From Mycobacterium paraseoulense (GTDB lineage Bacteria > Actinomycetota > Actinomycetes > Mycobacteriales > Mycobacteriaceae), in NCBI RefSeq assembly GCF_010731655.1, contig NZ_AP022619.1:6021956-6085955 (forward strand): a stretch of 64,000 bases of DNA. The letters are read 5' to 3'. Below are positions 1 to 9,843 of the stretch, piece by piece. The notes beneath the pieces are model-generated. The model had not been told where the DNA came from and ran no database searches. It saw only the letters and a list, made by a program, of their open reading frames with translations. Every line of letters starts with the position of its first letter. Position 1 is the first letter of the stretch. The position numbers were made by a program, and so were the translations under genes.

Positions 1-1076
<1,076 letters not shown>

Positions 1077-1107
1077 CGGCACCGACGACGATGCAGAGCG
1101 GCGCCCA

Positions 1108-1857
1108 ATGACTACGCCCGACGTCACCGACCCGGCCCGATTCGAGGAGATGTACCGCGACGACCGGACGTCGCACGGGTTGCCCGCCGCCACGCCGTGG
1201 GACATCGGCGGCCCCCAGCCGGTGGTGCAGCGGCTGGTCGCCCTCGGCGCCGTCAAGGGCGAGGTGCTCGACCCGGGCACCGGGCCCGGCCACCACGCGA
1301 TCTACTACGCGTCCAAGGGCTACCGTGCCACCGGCATCGACGGATCCGCGAGTGCGCTGGAGCGGGCCCGCGAAAACGCGCGCCAGGCCGGGGTTTCGGT
1401 CAACTTCGAGCTGGCCGACGCCACCAAGCTCGACGGCCTGGACGGCCGGTTCGACACCGTCGTCGACTGCGCCTTCTACCACACCTTCAGCACCGATCCC
1501 GAGTTGCAACGGTCCTACGTGCAGGCGCTGCGCCGGGCCACCAAGCCGGGGGCGCGGCTGTACATGTTCGAATTCGGCGAACACGACGTCAACGGCTTCA
1601 AGATGATGCGGTCGTTGTCCGAGAAGGACTTTCGTGACGTGCTGCCGCACGGCGGCTGGGAGATCACGTATCTGGGGCCGACGACGTACCTGGTGAACAT
1701 CAGCGTCGAGCAGATCGAGATGATGGCCGCGCGCAATCCCGACATGGCCGATCAGGTGCAGGAGCTGCTGAAGCGGTTCCGGGCGATGGAGCCGTGGCTG
1801 GAGCGCGGCCGGGTGCACGCCCCGTTCTGGGAAGTGCACGCCACCCGCGTGGACTGA
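1108..1857 (+). CDS. Class I SAM-dependent methyltransferase (Rv2675c-like)
   Basis: A 249-residue Rossmann-type methyltransferase. Motif I (GEVLDPGTGPGHHAIYYASKG, about residues 51-71) binds SAM, followed by an acidic end of strand 2 (GIDGSASAL) and the strand-4 motif DTVVDCAFYH. The substrate is unknown; the fold resembles small-molecule methyltransferases such as thiopurine or tellurite-resistance types. It follows hemQ by 31 bp on the same strand, so it may be the third gene of that operon, an arrangement also seen in M. tuberculosis. It converges with msrB, 14 bp beyond its stop. Confidence 0.85.
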   Translation: MTTPDVTDPARFEEMYRDDRTSHGLPAATPWDIGGPQPVVQRLVALGAVKGEVLDPGTGPGHHAIYYASKGYRATGIDGSASALERARENARQAGVSVNFELADATKLDGLDGRFDTVVDCAFYHTFSTDPELQRSYVQALRRATKPGARLYMFEFGEHDVNGFKMMRSLSEKDFRDVLPHGGWEITYLGPTTYLVNISVEQIEMMAARNPDMADQVQELLKRFRAMEPWLERGRVHAPFWEVHATRVD

Positions 1858-1871
1858 TTTCGCCGCCGGGA

Positions 1872-2282
1872 CTAAGCTCCCGCCGGCACCAGGCGCAGCG
1901 AGATCGAGTTGATGCAGTAACGCTGATCGGTCGGGGTGGGATAGCCCTCGCCGGTGAACACGTGGCCCAGGTGGCTGTGGCAGTTCGCGCACAGCACCTC
2001 GGTGCGCGTGGTGCCCATCGAGTGGTCGGGCCGCAGGATCACCGCGTCGGAGTTCGCCGGGTCGAAGAACGACGGCCATCCGCAGTGCGACTCGAACTTC
2101 TCCGTGCTGCGGAACAATTCGGCGCCGCAGGCCCGGCACTGGTAGACGCCTTCGGTTTTGGTGTCCGTGTATTCACCGGTGAAGGGCCGCTCGGTGCCGG
2201 CGCGGCGCAGCACCTCGAACTCCTGCGGGTTCAGCTTTCGGCGCCACTCGTCGTCGGACAGTTGCACCTTCGGACTCGTCAT
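1872..2282 (-). CDS. msrB: Peptide-methionine (R)-S-oxide reductase MsrB
   Basis: A 136-residue MsrB. The two CxxC pairs that hold zinc are present (Cys49/Cys52 and Cys98/Cys101), the catalytic Cys is in the RYCINSISL motif (Cys123), and the sequence HCGWPSF lines the methionine sulfoxide pocket. It repairs the R-epimer of oxidised methionine in proteins, with electrons from thioredoxin. The ATG overlaps the aftC stop by 4 bp (ATGA), so the two are probably translationally coupled, as in M. tuberculosis Rv2673-Rv2674. Confidence 0.95.
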   Translation of the reverse strand: MTSPKVQLSDDEWRRKLNPQEFEVLRRAGTERPFTGEYTDTKTEGVYQCRACGAELFRSTEKFESHCGWPSFFDPANSDAVILRPDHSMGTTRTEVLCANCHSHLGHVFTGEGYPTPTDQRYCINSISLRLVPAGA

Positions 2283-3589
2283 GCCTCCACGCTAGCGCGA
2301 TCCGACTTGGGCGGCAGCCACGCCGGATCGATGCCCTCGTCCAGCCGGTCCTCGGCCTTGGCGTCCAGGTAGCGGAAGTACAGCACGGTGAACGCCACGA
2401 TCAGCAACAGCGACCAGCCGTAGGTGATCTTCAGATAATGCAGCGCGCGGCCGTATCTCATCCATCGGTAAATCAGCCAGTCGTCCAGCGTCATGAAGCC
2501 GTAGATGCCCAGCCACGCCGGCCAGTTGCGGATCAGCGAGTTGGGCAGCACCACGGTCATCAGGAACGGGAATAGCATCATCGAGTAGTAGCCCTGGGCC
2601 AGCGACAGCACCAGCCACGACCACAGCAGCAGCACGCCCGACGAACCGGTGAACCAGAACAGCGGGTCGCGGGTGCGGTAATAGCGGTACAGCAGCCACA
2701 GAGCGCCGATGGCCAGCAGGGTGAATAGGATTCGCAGGAAGACGATCAACCAGGTGGGCAGGCCGAAGTAGACGCCGTTGCCCTCGATCGAGCTGTTGAA
2801 ATAGTCCCGCGTGCCCAGGATGTAGGGCACCGTCTTGGTGACGAAGTCCATGGGATCGCTGACCAGGGGCCACGCGGCCAGGTTGACGACGACGGGCACC
2901 GCCACGGCCGGGACCAGGGCGCGCCACTGGCGGTTCAGCAGGGGCAGCAGGAGCAGCGGCCCCAGGACCGGTTTGAGCGTGAGTGTGAGGCCGATCGCCA
3001 GCCCGGCCCACCACTGGCGGCTGGCCCGGCCATCCAGCAGCCAGCGCAGGTACAGCACCTCCGCCAGCAGCACGCACCCGTTGATGTTGGTGAAGACCAG
3101 CGTGCTGGTCACGCTTTCCGTGCAGAACATCGCCAGCAGCAGGGCGGGTGCGGCCACCGACGACAGCGTGAACTTGAACAACCGCAGCAGCAGGTACCAG
3201 GCGATCAGGATGGCGACGGTGTTGATCAGGACGAACAGATACCGCGACGGCGTGAAGGACAGGTAGCCGAACGGGGCCATCAGCAGCGTGCCGCCGGGCG
3301 GATACAGGTAGTGCGGGTCGACGTAGTCGAAGTGCTCGTTGTAGATGTCCCAGCCGTGCCGGAAGTTGAGGACCGCGCGGTACACCGGCTTGAAGTCGTC
3401 GGTGATGTTGCCGTTGAGGGTGAGGATGATGCTGCGGTGCAGGACCGAGAAGATCGCGATCGGCCACAGCGCCGACCGCAGTATCGTCGCGGTGCTCGGC
3501 GGGCCGCTGCGGGGGCGGAAGGCGGCCAGCACCCGATCGCGCGGGCCGGTTCGGGTCGAGTCAGCTGCCGTCACCAGCGCACCGTACAC
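2279..3589 (-). CDS. aftC: Alpha-(1->3)-arabinofuranosyltransferase AftC (GT-C fold)
   Basis: A 436-residue polytopic membrane protein with many hydrophobic helices. The start MYGALVTAADS and the sequences NGNITDDFKPVYRAVLNFRHGWDIY and HYLYPPGGTLLMAPFGYL match mycobacterial AftC. The DD within TDDF in the first extracytoplasmic loop is the usual GT-C catalytic or cation site. AftC adds alpha-1,3 branch arabinofuranose residues, from decaprenyl-phosphoryl arabinose, to arabinogalactan and lipoarabinomannan. It is followed by the overlapping msrB and preceded by the TAP-like lipoprotein. Confidence 0.93.
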   Translation of the reverse strand: MYGALVTAADSTRTGPRDRVLAAFRPRSGPPSTATILRSALWPIAIFSVLHRSIILTLNGNITDDFKPVYRAVLNFRHGWDIYNEHFDYVDPHYLYPPGGTLLMAPFGYLSFTPSRYLFVLINTVAILIAWYLLLRLFKFTLSSVAAPALLLAMFCTESVTSTLVFTNINGCVLLAEVLYLRWLLDGRASRQWWAGLAIGLTLTLKPVLGPLLLLPLLNRQWRALVPAVAVPVVVNLAAWPLVSDPMDFVTKTVPYILGTRDYFNSSIEGNGVYFGLPTWLIVFLRILFTLLAIGALWLLYRYYRTRDPLFWFTGSSGVLLLWSWLVLSLAQGYYSMMLFPFLMTVVLPNSLIRNWPAWLGIYGFMTLDDWLIYRWMRYGRALHYLKITYGWSLLLIVAFTVLYFRYLDAKAEDRLDEGIDPAWLPPKSDRASVEA

Positions 3590-3608
3590 CGGACGCCCAC
3601 CCCGAATG

Positions 3609-5168
3609 TCAGGCGGGACAGTACGTGTCGGTGCCGGGGAGTTTCCCGCTGTTGACGTAGCCGATCAGCGGGGCAACCGCGCAGTTCGAGTAGATGCTGG
3701 CGCCGTGGCCGATGCCCTGCCACATCACCCGCTTGCTGGCCGCGTTGGCGTTGATGACGGTGGCCGCCGTCGCGGCGACCCCCTCGGTGCCGACGATCGG
3801 GTCGTTCTGCACGCCCAGCAGCAGGACGTCGACCTTCAGCGATTTCGGCGGCGCCGGCGGCGAACCGGTCGGCCAGTGCACGCATTTGACCAAGCTGAGC
3901 GCTGCGACGGTGCCGAACTGGGGATAGAGCTTGCCCCAGGCCACCACCAGTTCGCGCACCCGGTCCGGGGTGGGGCGGTTGACGGCGTCGCTGCAGGTGT
4001 TGACGAATTGGCCGTCGGAGTCCTCGGCGGCGTCGGCGTGGTTGATCAGGCTGGTCAGCGCATTGGTGTCCCCGGAGCGGGCGGCCGCCAGGGCGTTGGC
4101 CAGGCTGGTGGTGGCGTTGACGCGCCCGCCGGAGGGGAAGCCCAGCGCGACGGTGATGGCGCCGGCCAGCTGGGCCAGCGAGGCACCGGCGGGCCCCTTG
4201 CCGGCGCGGGCGTCGGCCAGCAGCCCGCTGACGGCACCCTTCGGGTCGGGACCCAGCGCGCAGTTCACCGCGAGGCATTGCGCGGCGAACGCGTCGAGCG
4301 CGGCCTGCTGGCCCTTGACCTGTTGTTCGGCGGCGGCTTCGGCGTTCACCCCCAACGCAATTGGCGAGTCGAGGATCAGCCGGGCGACCTTGTCGGGGCG
4401 CGCGGCGGCGTAGGCCAGCGCCACCTGCGCGCCGTTGCCGATTCCGACCAGCGCGACCGCGGGCACGTCCCACAGCGTCCGTAAGCGCTCGATGTCCGAG
4501 GCGGCGTGGGCGTCGTCGTAGGCGGATGCGCCGGGCGCGATGGCGTCGGTGCAGTTGGTGGTGGCGGTGTTCGCGACGTCGGACAGGTTGGCGACGGGGT
4601 CGTCGCCGGTTTGGAACTGCGCCTGGTCGCGCATGATCTGGCGGTCGGAGGTGTCCCGGCAGTCGATCGGGCTGGACATGCCCATGCCACGGCGGTCGAC
4701 GGCGACGATCGGTCGGGTCTGCAGCACGTCGGCGCCGCCCCGCGACAGCCAGACCGGCAGCTGCGCCGAGGACGGCAGGTCGGTCCCGGTGGTGAAGACC
4801 AGCGGGCCCGCGTCGCGCGGGGTCTGGTTCGAGCGGGCGCGGACGACGCCGACGCTGACGGTGCCGGTCCCACCGCCGTTCGGGTCCAGGTCCGCGTCGT
4901 AGTTCGCGCACTCCAGCTGGACGCCCGCGGCGGGCGGGATCGCCGCGTCGCCGAACACCTTGGACGTGCAGTCGTGCCACGGCAGGTCGTTCTTGGGGGC
5001 CGCGATCGGTGGCGGGCCGGCGGGCGGCGGCTTGGGCGTCGTCGCCCCTTGGGGCCGCGCACCGGAATTGGTGGCGAAGCGCGGGTCGGCGGCCAGGCCC
5101 GGGACGCAGCCGGCAACCACGGTGGTCACCGCAACCAAGACCGTGGCGAGCGTGATCTGCCGACTCAT
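3609..5168 (-). CDS. Exported TAP-like alpha/beta-hydrolase lipoprotein (Rv2672-like)
   Basis: A protein of about 519 residues with a lipoprotein signal: MSRQITLATVLVAV followed by the lipobox VAGC, so it should be acylated and held on the outer face of the membrane. I chose the internal ATG; an in-frame GTG nine bases earlier (5177) is the alternative. The fold is a tripeptidyl-aminopeptidase-like alpha/beta hydrolase: DRRGMGMSS near the oxyanion site, a late Asp in NDPIVG and His in GIGHGAS. The expected nucleophile elbow GxSxG reads GIGNGAQ, so the catalytic serine is not visible. It starts 14 bp after the RibD-like gene, probably in one operon with it. Confidence 0.85.
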   Translation of the reverse strand: MSRQITLATVLVAVTTVVAGCVPGLAADPRFATNSGARPQGATTPKPPPAGPPPIAAPKNDLPWHDCTSKVFGDAAIPPAAGVQLECANYDADLDPNGGGTGTVSVGVVRARSNQTPRDAGPLVFTTGTDLPSSAQLPVWLSRGGADVLQTRPIVAVDRRGMGMSSPIDCRDTSDRQIMRDQAQFQTGDDPVANLSDVANTATTNCTDAIAPGASAYDDAHAASDIERLRTLWDVPAVALVGIGNGAQVALAYAAARPDKVARLILDSPIALGVNAEAAAEQQVKGQQAALDAFAAQCLAVNCALGPDPKGAVSGLLADARAGKGPAGASLAQLAGAITVALGFPSGGRVNATTSLANALAAARSGDTNALTSLINHADAAEDSDGQFVNTCSDAVNRPTPDRVRELVVAWGKLYPQFGTVAALSLVKCVHWPTGSPPAPPKSLKVDVLLLGVQNDPIVGTEGVAATAATVINANAASKRVMWQGIGHGASIYSNCAVAPLIGYVNSGKLPGTDTYCPA

Positions 5169-5182
5169 GTCGACCACAGTAG

Positions 5183-5944
5183 CTAGGCCTTGACGTAACG
5201 GGTGTAGAGGTAACCGGCGCCGTCGGTCAAAACGTGGGCACAGCGCATCCGGGTGAGCAGCTGGCTGGGCCCCGTGGCGATGCGCCGGGCCAGGCCGCCG
5301 ACGAGGTAGGGCGCGATGGTCAGGCAGAGCTCGTCGAGCATGTCGCGCCGGATCAACGAGTCGAGCAGCATCGGCCCGCCCTCGGTCAAGATGCGGTGCA
5401 TTCCCCGCTCGCCGAGGGCTGCCAGCATGGCACCCTCGTCGACGGCGCCGGGGTCGCCGCCGGAGCAGTCGATGACCTCACACAGGTCGGTGAGTAGCCG
5501 GCTCGCCGGGGCCGCGGCCGCGGCACAGGTGAGCACCAGCGGCGGCACCTCGGTCCGGGTGAACACGGGCATGTCGCGGTCCAGGCGACCGGACTTGGTG
5601 ACGATCGCCAGTTGCGGCACCTCGCTTTGCCCGCGGGCCTGCCGCCGCTGCCGCTGGGCGGCGCCCAGCTGGGCGCCGGAATAGCCCTCGACCCGCACGG
5701 TGCCCGCGCCGACCACGATGACGTCGGCGAGCTCGCGCAACAGGTTGAACACGAACCGGTCGCCGGGGCCGCCCATCGTTCCGCTGCTGCCGCCGGAGGT
5801 GGCACCGCCGTCCACGCTGGCGATGAAGTTGGCGCGCACCCAGGTCCCGTCGCGTTCGGGATAGTCGTAAAGTCCGGGGAGTTCACCGTCGGTGAGTTCG
5901 CGTACCGATCCGAGCAGCGACAGCGGCGTCTCGGGAAGGCCCAT
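5183..5944 (-). CDS. RibD C-terminal/DHFR-like reductase (Rv2671-like)
   Basis: A 253-residue NADPH-dependent reductase of the RibD C-terminal fold, without the N-terminal deaminase domain of true bifunctional RibD. Visible motifs are WVRANFIASVDGGATSGG near the N-terminus, DVIVVGAGTVRVEGY for cofactor binding, and RILTEGGPMLLDSL. The M. tuberculosis counterpart is annotated ribD but is reported to have dihydrofolate-reductase activity and to matter for antifolate resistance, so a folate role is possible. It is divergent from zapE across only 34 bp. Confidence 0.88.
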   Translation of the reverse strand: MGLPETPLSLLGSVRELTDGELPGLYDYPERDGTWVRANFIASVDGGATSGGSSGTMGGPGDRFVFNLLRELADVIVVGAGTVRVEGYSGAQLGAAQRQRRQARGQSEVPQLAIVTKSGRLDRDMPVFTRTEVPPLVLTCAAAAAPASRLLTDLCEVIDCSGGDPGAVDEGAMLAALGERGMHRILTEGGPMLLDSLIRRDMLDELCLTIAPYLVGGLARRIATGPSQLLTRMRCAHVLTDGAGYLYTRYVKA

Positions 5945-5978
5945 GGGGTTGATTGCAGCACGCCGCTACAGTTCTGGC

Positions 5979-7017
<1,039 letters not shown>

Positions 7018-7040
<23 letters not shown>

Positions 7041-7527
7041 CGAAGTCGTTCTCGCGGCTGGCGCCCACCCGAAAGGTTCTGGTGCCGCTGACCGTGAAGC
7101 CGCTCCGGGCGTAGAAGCGTTGCGCGCGTCGGTTGGCCTGGTTGACACCCAGCCACACGCGGCCCGCGCCCCATTCGCCGGCGGTGGCCAGCGCGAGGTC
7201 CATCAGCGCGGTCGCGACCCCGGTGCCGTGGTGCTCGGGCGCAACGTAGATCTTGGACAGTTCGACGTCGTCGTCGCCGCGAATCAGCATGGCGTAACCG
7301 ATGATTCGTTCGTCGTGCGTCGCGGTGAGGACGGCGCGTCGCGGGTCGGCGAGGTACTCGGTGAAGCGGTCGGCCGACAGGTTGGCGCCGACGAATGACG
7401 CGATGTTCTCGGGCGCCACCGAGGCCGGGCAGGCCAAGGGGAAGGTGCGCGCGGCGATGTCGGCAAGCTCTCGGACGTCAACGGAGTCCGTCGTGACGAC
7501 GCGTACGGTGCGGGTCAGAGGTTCCAC
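7018..7527 (-). CDS. GNAT-family N-acetyltransferase (Rv2669-like)
   Basis: A 169-residue GCN5-type acetyltransferase. The acetyl-CoA motif is in VELSKIYVAPEHHGTGVATALM (pattern Q/RxxGxG/A), followed by NQANRRAQRFYARSGF, the usual strand 5-helix 4 region. The substrate cannot be read from sequence. It initiates with GTG inside the last codons of the upstream secreted-protein gene (13 bp overlap), which suggests coupling, and converges with zapE. Same order as M. tuberculosis Rv2668-Rv2669. Confidence 0.88.
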
Positions 7528-8048
7528 TGCGCGAGGTGGTAGCCCGTCTTCCTATCCAGCAGCACCACGGTGGAGACGGGATCGCGGTAGGCATCCCAAT
7601 ACACTTCGCCGCGCACGACCGCACCGTTGGGCGCGTTGGTGAGCACGTTGTCCAGCGCGTCGGGTGCGTCGGTGGCGCGCGGCTTGTAGGCGTCGGCGAA
7701 CGGGGTCACGCCGTCGAAGCTGAAGGTGGTCGCCATGACGAACGGGTTGGGCACCCGGACCGCGTGGACGATCACGTCGGCGCGCTCAACCGTGCTGCCG
7801 GGGAAGCCCTTATAGGTGCCTTCGCGGGTGTAGCCGAAGCCGGGGGGCGGATCGCAGGGAGACACGCCGGCGACGGTCACGTCGGCGACGTAGGTGCCGG
7901 TGTCCACCCGCAGGGTGTCACCGATGTGGCCGATGGGGGCGTCACCGGCCCAGGCGCGCGGAACGGGAAGCACGGCGACGGCGGGGAGGCTCGCCGCGGC
8001 GACGAGAAAGGCGGACACGACGATCAACCAGCGGTGCATCTTCGCCAC
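7515..8048 (-). CDS. Secreted mycobacterial protein of unknown function (Rv2668-like)
   Basis: A 177-residue protein with a Sec signal peptide (MHRWLIVVSAFLVAAASLP, cleavage probably after AWA). The mature part has a beta-rich pattern (IGDTLRVDTGTYVADVTV) and one visible Cys in the SPCDPPPGFGY region. An AGGAGG lies seven bases upstream of an in-frame GTG at 8048, so I prefer that start to the ATG nine bases later. It resembles the DUF4352-like secreted proteins with an extracellular Ig-like fold. No enzymatic motif is seen. It sits between clpC2 and the GNAT gene. Confidence 0.8.
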   Translation of the reverse strand: MAKMHRWLIVVSAFLVAAASLPAVAVLPVPRAWAGDAPIGHIGDTLRVDTGTYVADVTVAGVSPCDPPPGFGYTREGTYKGFPGSTVERADVIVHAVRVPNPFVMATTFSFDGVTPFADAYKPRATDAPDALDNVLTNAPNGAVVRGEVYWDAYRDPVSTVVLLDRKTGYHLAQWNL

Positions 8049-8134
8049 GTCTTCGCCTCCTAGGCGCCCGGGGAAGGGGACCATCGAATGATCGCACACC
8101 CGGCCATGCGGCCGGGAGGGGTCGACGGCACCGG

Positions 8135-8881
8135 TCAGCCGCCCGCGCGGACGCCCGCGCCACCCCCGAGCGATTCCAGCGCCTTGATCAAATCGGCCTC
8201 GACCCGGCCCTTGTCCACGCCGAAACGGTGCAGCGGTCCCTGCTCGGGCGAGGAGTCCTGAAGCTCGAGCAGCGCCAGCAGCATGTGTTCGGTCCCGATG
8301 TAGTTGTGGCCCAGCCGAAGTGCTTCCCGGAAGGTCAGCTCGAGGGCCTTGCGTGCCGGGCCGCTGAACGGGATCAGGTCGGGGGTCTCGGCGCCGGCGG
8401 GGGGCAGGTTGACGGCGGCGCGCAGGGCCTCGGTGTCGACGTTTTGCAGGCGCAGCAGCACCGTGGCCAGGGCGGCCGGATCGCTGAGCACGCCGAGCAG
8501 CAGGTGATCGGGGATGATCTCGTCGTTGGCCGCCTCGTGCGCGGCGTTCTGGGCCGCCACCACCGCGCCCCGCGCTCGCGGGGTGAAGCGGCCGAAACCC
8601 TGCTCGGGATCCAGCGTGGCCGCCTCGGCGCGCGGCACGAACCGCTTCTGGGCCGCCTGTTTGGTGACGCCCATGCTCTTGCCGATGTCGGTCCACGACG
8701 CCCCGGAGCGGCGGGCCTGGTCCACGAAGTGCCCGATCAGGTGGTCCGCCACCTCGTCCAGGTGCTCGGCGGCCAGCACGGCGTCGGCCAGTTGGTCCAG
8801 CGCGTCGGTGTGCACCGACTTGATCGCGTTGATCAGCTCGTCGAGGCGGACGAGGTAGGCGATGCGGGCCGGTTCGGACAT
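8135..8881 (-). CDS. clpC2: ClpC2: Clp-N-domain protein lacking ATPase domains
   Basis: A 248-residue protein. The N-terminal third carries a helix-turn-helix-like segment (SWTDIGKSMGVTKQAAQKRF, near residues 61-80), and the rest is a double Clp-N repeat (FTPRARGAVVAAQNAAHE, PDHLLLGVL, LRLGHNYIGTEHMLLALLEL) like the substrate-receptor domain of ClpC1. No Walker motifs are present. In M. tuberculosis ClpC2 is reported to bind cyclomarin-type antibiotics and to protect ClpC1. I chose ATG 8881 (MSEPARIAYLVRL) over 8917, which lies inside an operator palindrome. The HTH together with the flanking palindromes suggests autoregulation. Confidence 0.92.
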   Translation of the reverse strand: MSEPARIAYLVRLDELINAIKSVHTDALDQLADAVLAAEHLDEVADHLIGHFVDQARRSGASWTDIGKSMGVTKQAAQKRFVPRAEAATLDPEQGFGRFTPRARGAVVAAQNAAHEAANDEIIPDHLLLGVLSDPAALATVLLRLQNVDTEALRAAVNLPPAGAETPDLIPFSGPARKALELTFREALRLGHNYIGTEHMLLALLELQDSSPEQGPLHRFGVDKGRVEADLIKALESLGGGAGVRAGG

Positions 8882-8884
8882 GGC

Positions 8885-8929
8885 GTCAACGGTAGGTTGA
8901 CGCAAGGCTGGTGTCAACCGTGGGTTGAC
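8885..8929. promoter_or_regulatory. clpC2: Double palindromic operator at the clpC2 start
   Basis: Two perfect inverted repeats of the form GTCAAC-N5-GTTGAC occupy 8885-8901 and 8913-8929, with centres 28 bp apart. The first begins three bases upstream of the clpC2 ATG, so bound protein would block transcription start and ribosome access. The divergent DUF732 gene starts 63 bp away on the other side. The HTH in ClpC2 itself makes it the natural candidate repressor; that link is inference. Confidence 0.75.
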
Positions 8930-8991
8930 GGACGTTAAGAATTGTTTCGCCGGCTGCGGACCTGCGACGGGTCTGGAACGATTTCGAATTT

Positions 8992-9324
8992 ATGAAGGTT
9001 GTTCTGACAATTGCCAGCGTCGTGGCCGCAATTGGCTTGGCCGTGCCCGCGCACGCCGATGACACCGACGACGCATTCCTCGGGTCGCTGAATTCGGCCG
9101 GTTTCACCTATAACGATCCGGGCCAAGTCATCCAGGCCGCCCACTACGTGTGCTCGGCGGCCAGCGGTGGCACGGCGATGCCGGACATCGTGACCGCGAT
9201 GACCTCCAAGGCGGCCGCGCTGACCCAGGAGAAGGCGGAGAAGTTCACCGCGATCGCGGCCAACGCGTACTGCCCGGACGCGATCTCGTCGTCCACCCCG
9301 ACCACCACGACCGCCAGCTCCTGA
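8992..9324 (+). CDS. Small secreted DUF732 protein, copy 1
   Basis: A 110-residue exported protein with a short Sec signal (MKVVLTIASVVAAIGLAVPAHA). The mature chain has the DUF732 pattern: DDTDDAFLGSLNSAGF near the N-terminus, then a VC and, about 46 residues on, a YCP, two cysteines likely to form a disulfide. Function is unknown. A Ser/Thr-rich tail (SSSTPTTTTASS) follows the domain. It is divergent from clpC2 and is the first of five DUF732 genes within 6 kb. Confidence 0.85.
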   Translation: MKVVLTIASVVAAIGLAVPAHADDTDDAFLGSLNSAGFTYNDPGQVIQAAHYVCSAASGGTAMPDIVTAMTSKAAALTQEKAEKFTAIAANAYCPDAISSSTPTTTTASS

Positions 9325-9383
9325 TCGGCCGATTCGCTCCACGAGATGCGGATGGACGGCAGCTCTGGAACGATCGGTGAGCC

Positions 9384-9701
9384 GTGAGGCTTTTTCTGAT
9401 CCTGCTCGGCGTTGCCGCCGTAGTCGGTCTGGCCGGTCCCGCTCGCGCCGATGGCAGCGACGACGCCTTCCTCGCCACGGTTCACGCGGCCGGCCTGACC
9501 TATTCGGACCCGGATCAGGCGATTACGTCGGGCCGGTCGGTGTGCAAGTTGGTGAGCGAGGGCTCGCAGCTGTCGGACGTCGTCCGGATGATTCAGATGC
9601 TCGATCGCGGGCTTCAGGGGGACGACGCCACGCGCTTCGCGGCGATCGCCGCCAGTTCGTATTGTCCCCAAGCCCTTTCGACCTCCGACGCCGCCTCCTA
9701 G
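9384..9701 (+). CDS. Small secreted DUF732 protein, copy 2
   Basis: A 105-residue protein starting at GTG, with a signal peptide (MRLFLILLGVAAVVGLAGPARA) and the DUF732 core DGSDDAFLATVHAAGLTYSDP, then VC and YCP cysteines. It follows copy 1 by 59 bp on the same strand, so the pair may be co-transcribed. The two copies share the same spacing of conserved residues and look like a tandem duplication that has diverged. Confidence 0.85.
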   Translation: MRLFLILLGVAAVVGLAGPARADGSDDAFLATVHAAGLTYSDPDQAITSGRSVCKLVSEGSQLSDVVRMIQMLDRGLQGDDATRFAAIAASSYCPQALSTSDAAS

Positions 9702-9843
9702 CGGTCGGTGGCGGTCGGGGCCGTTTTGACATGTGATCGGCTTTTTACACATCCGCCTTCTAACGGCGGGTGAACGAAACGTGTAATCAACAATTCGCCC
9801 ATACCATTTCGGCGACGGACAGCGGCCGCAGTCGAAAGGAAGC

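Noticed and set aside
3571..4980. 469-codon frame on the minus strand overlapping the TAP-like lipoprotein
   Set aside because: It is an Arg-rich shadow of the lipoprotein gene in another frame, without signal peptide or motif.
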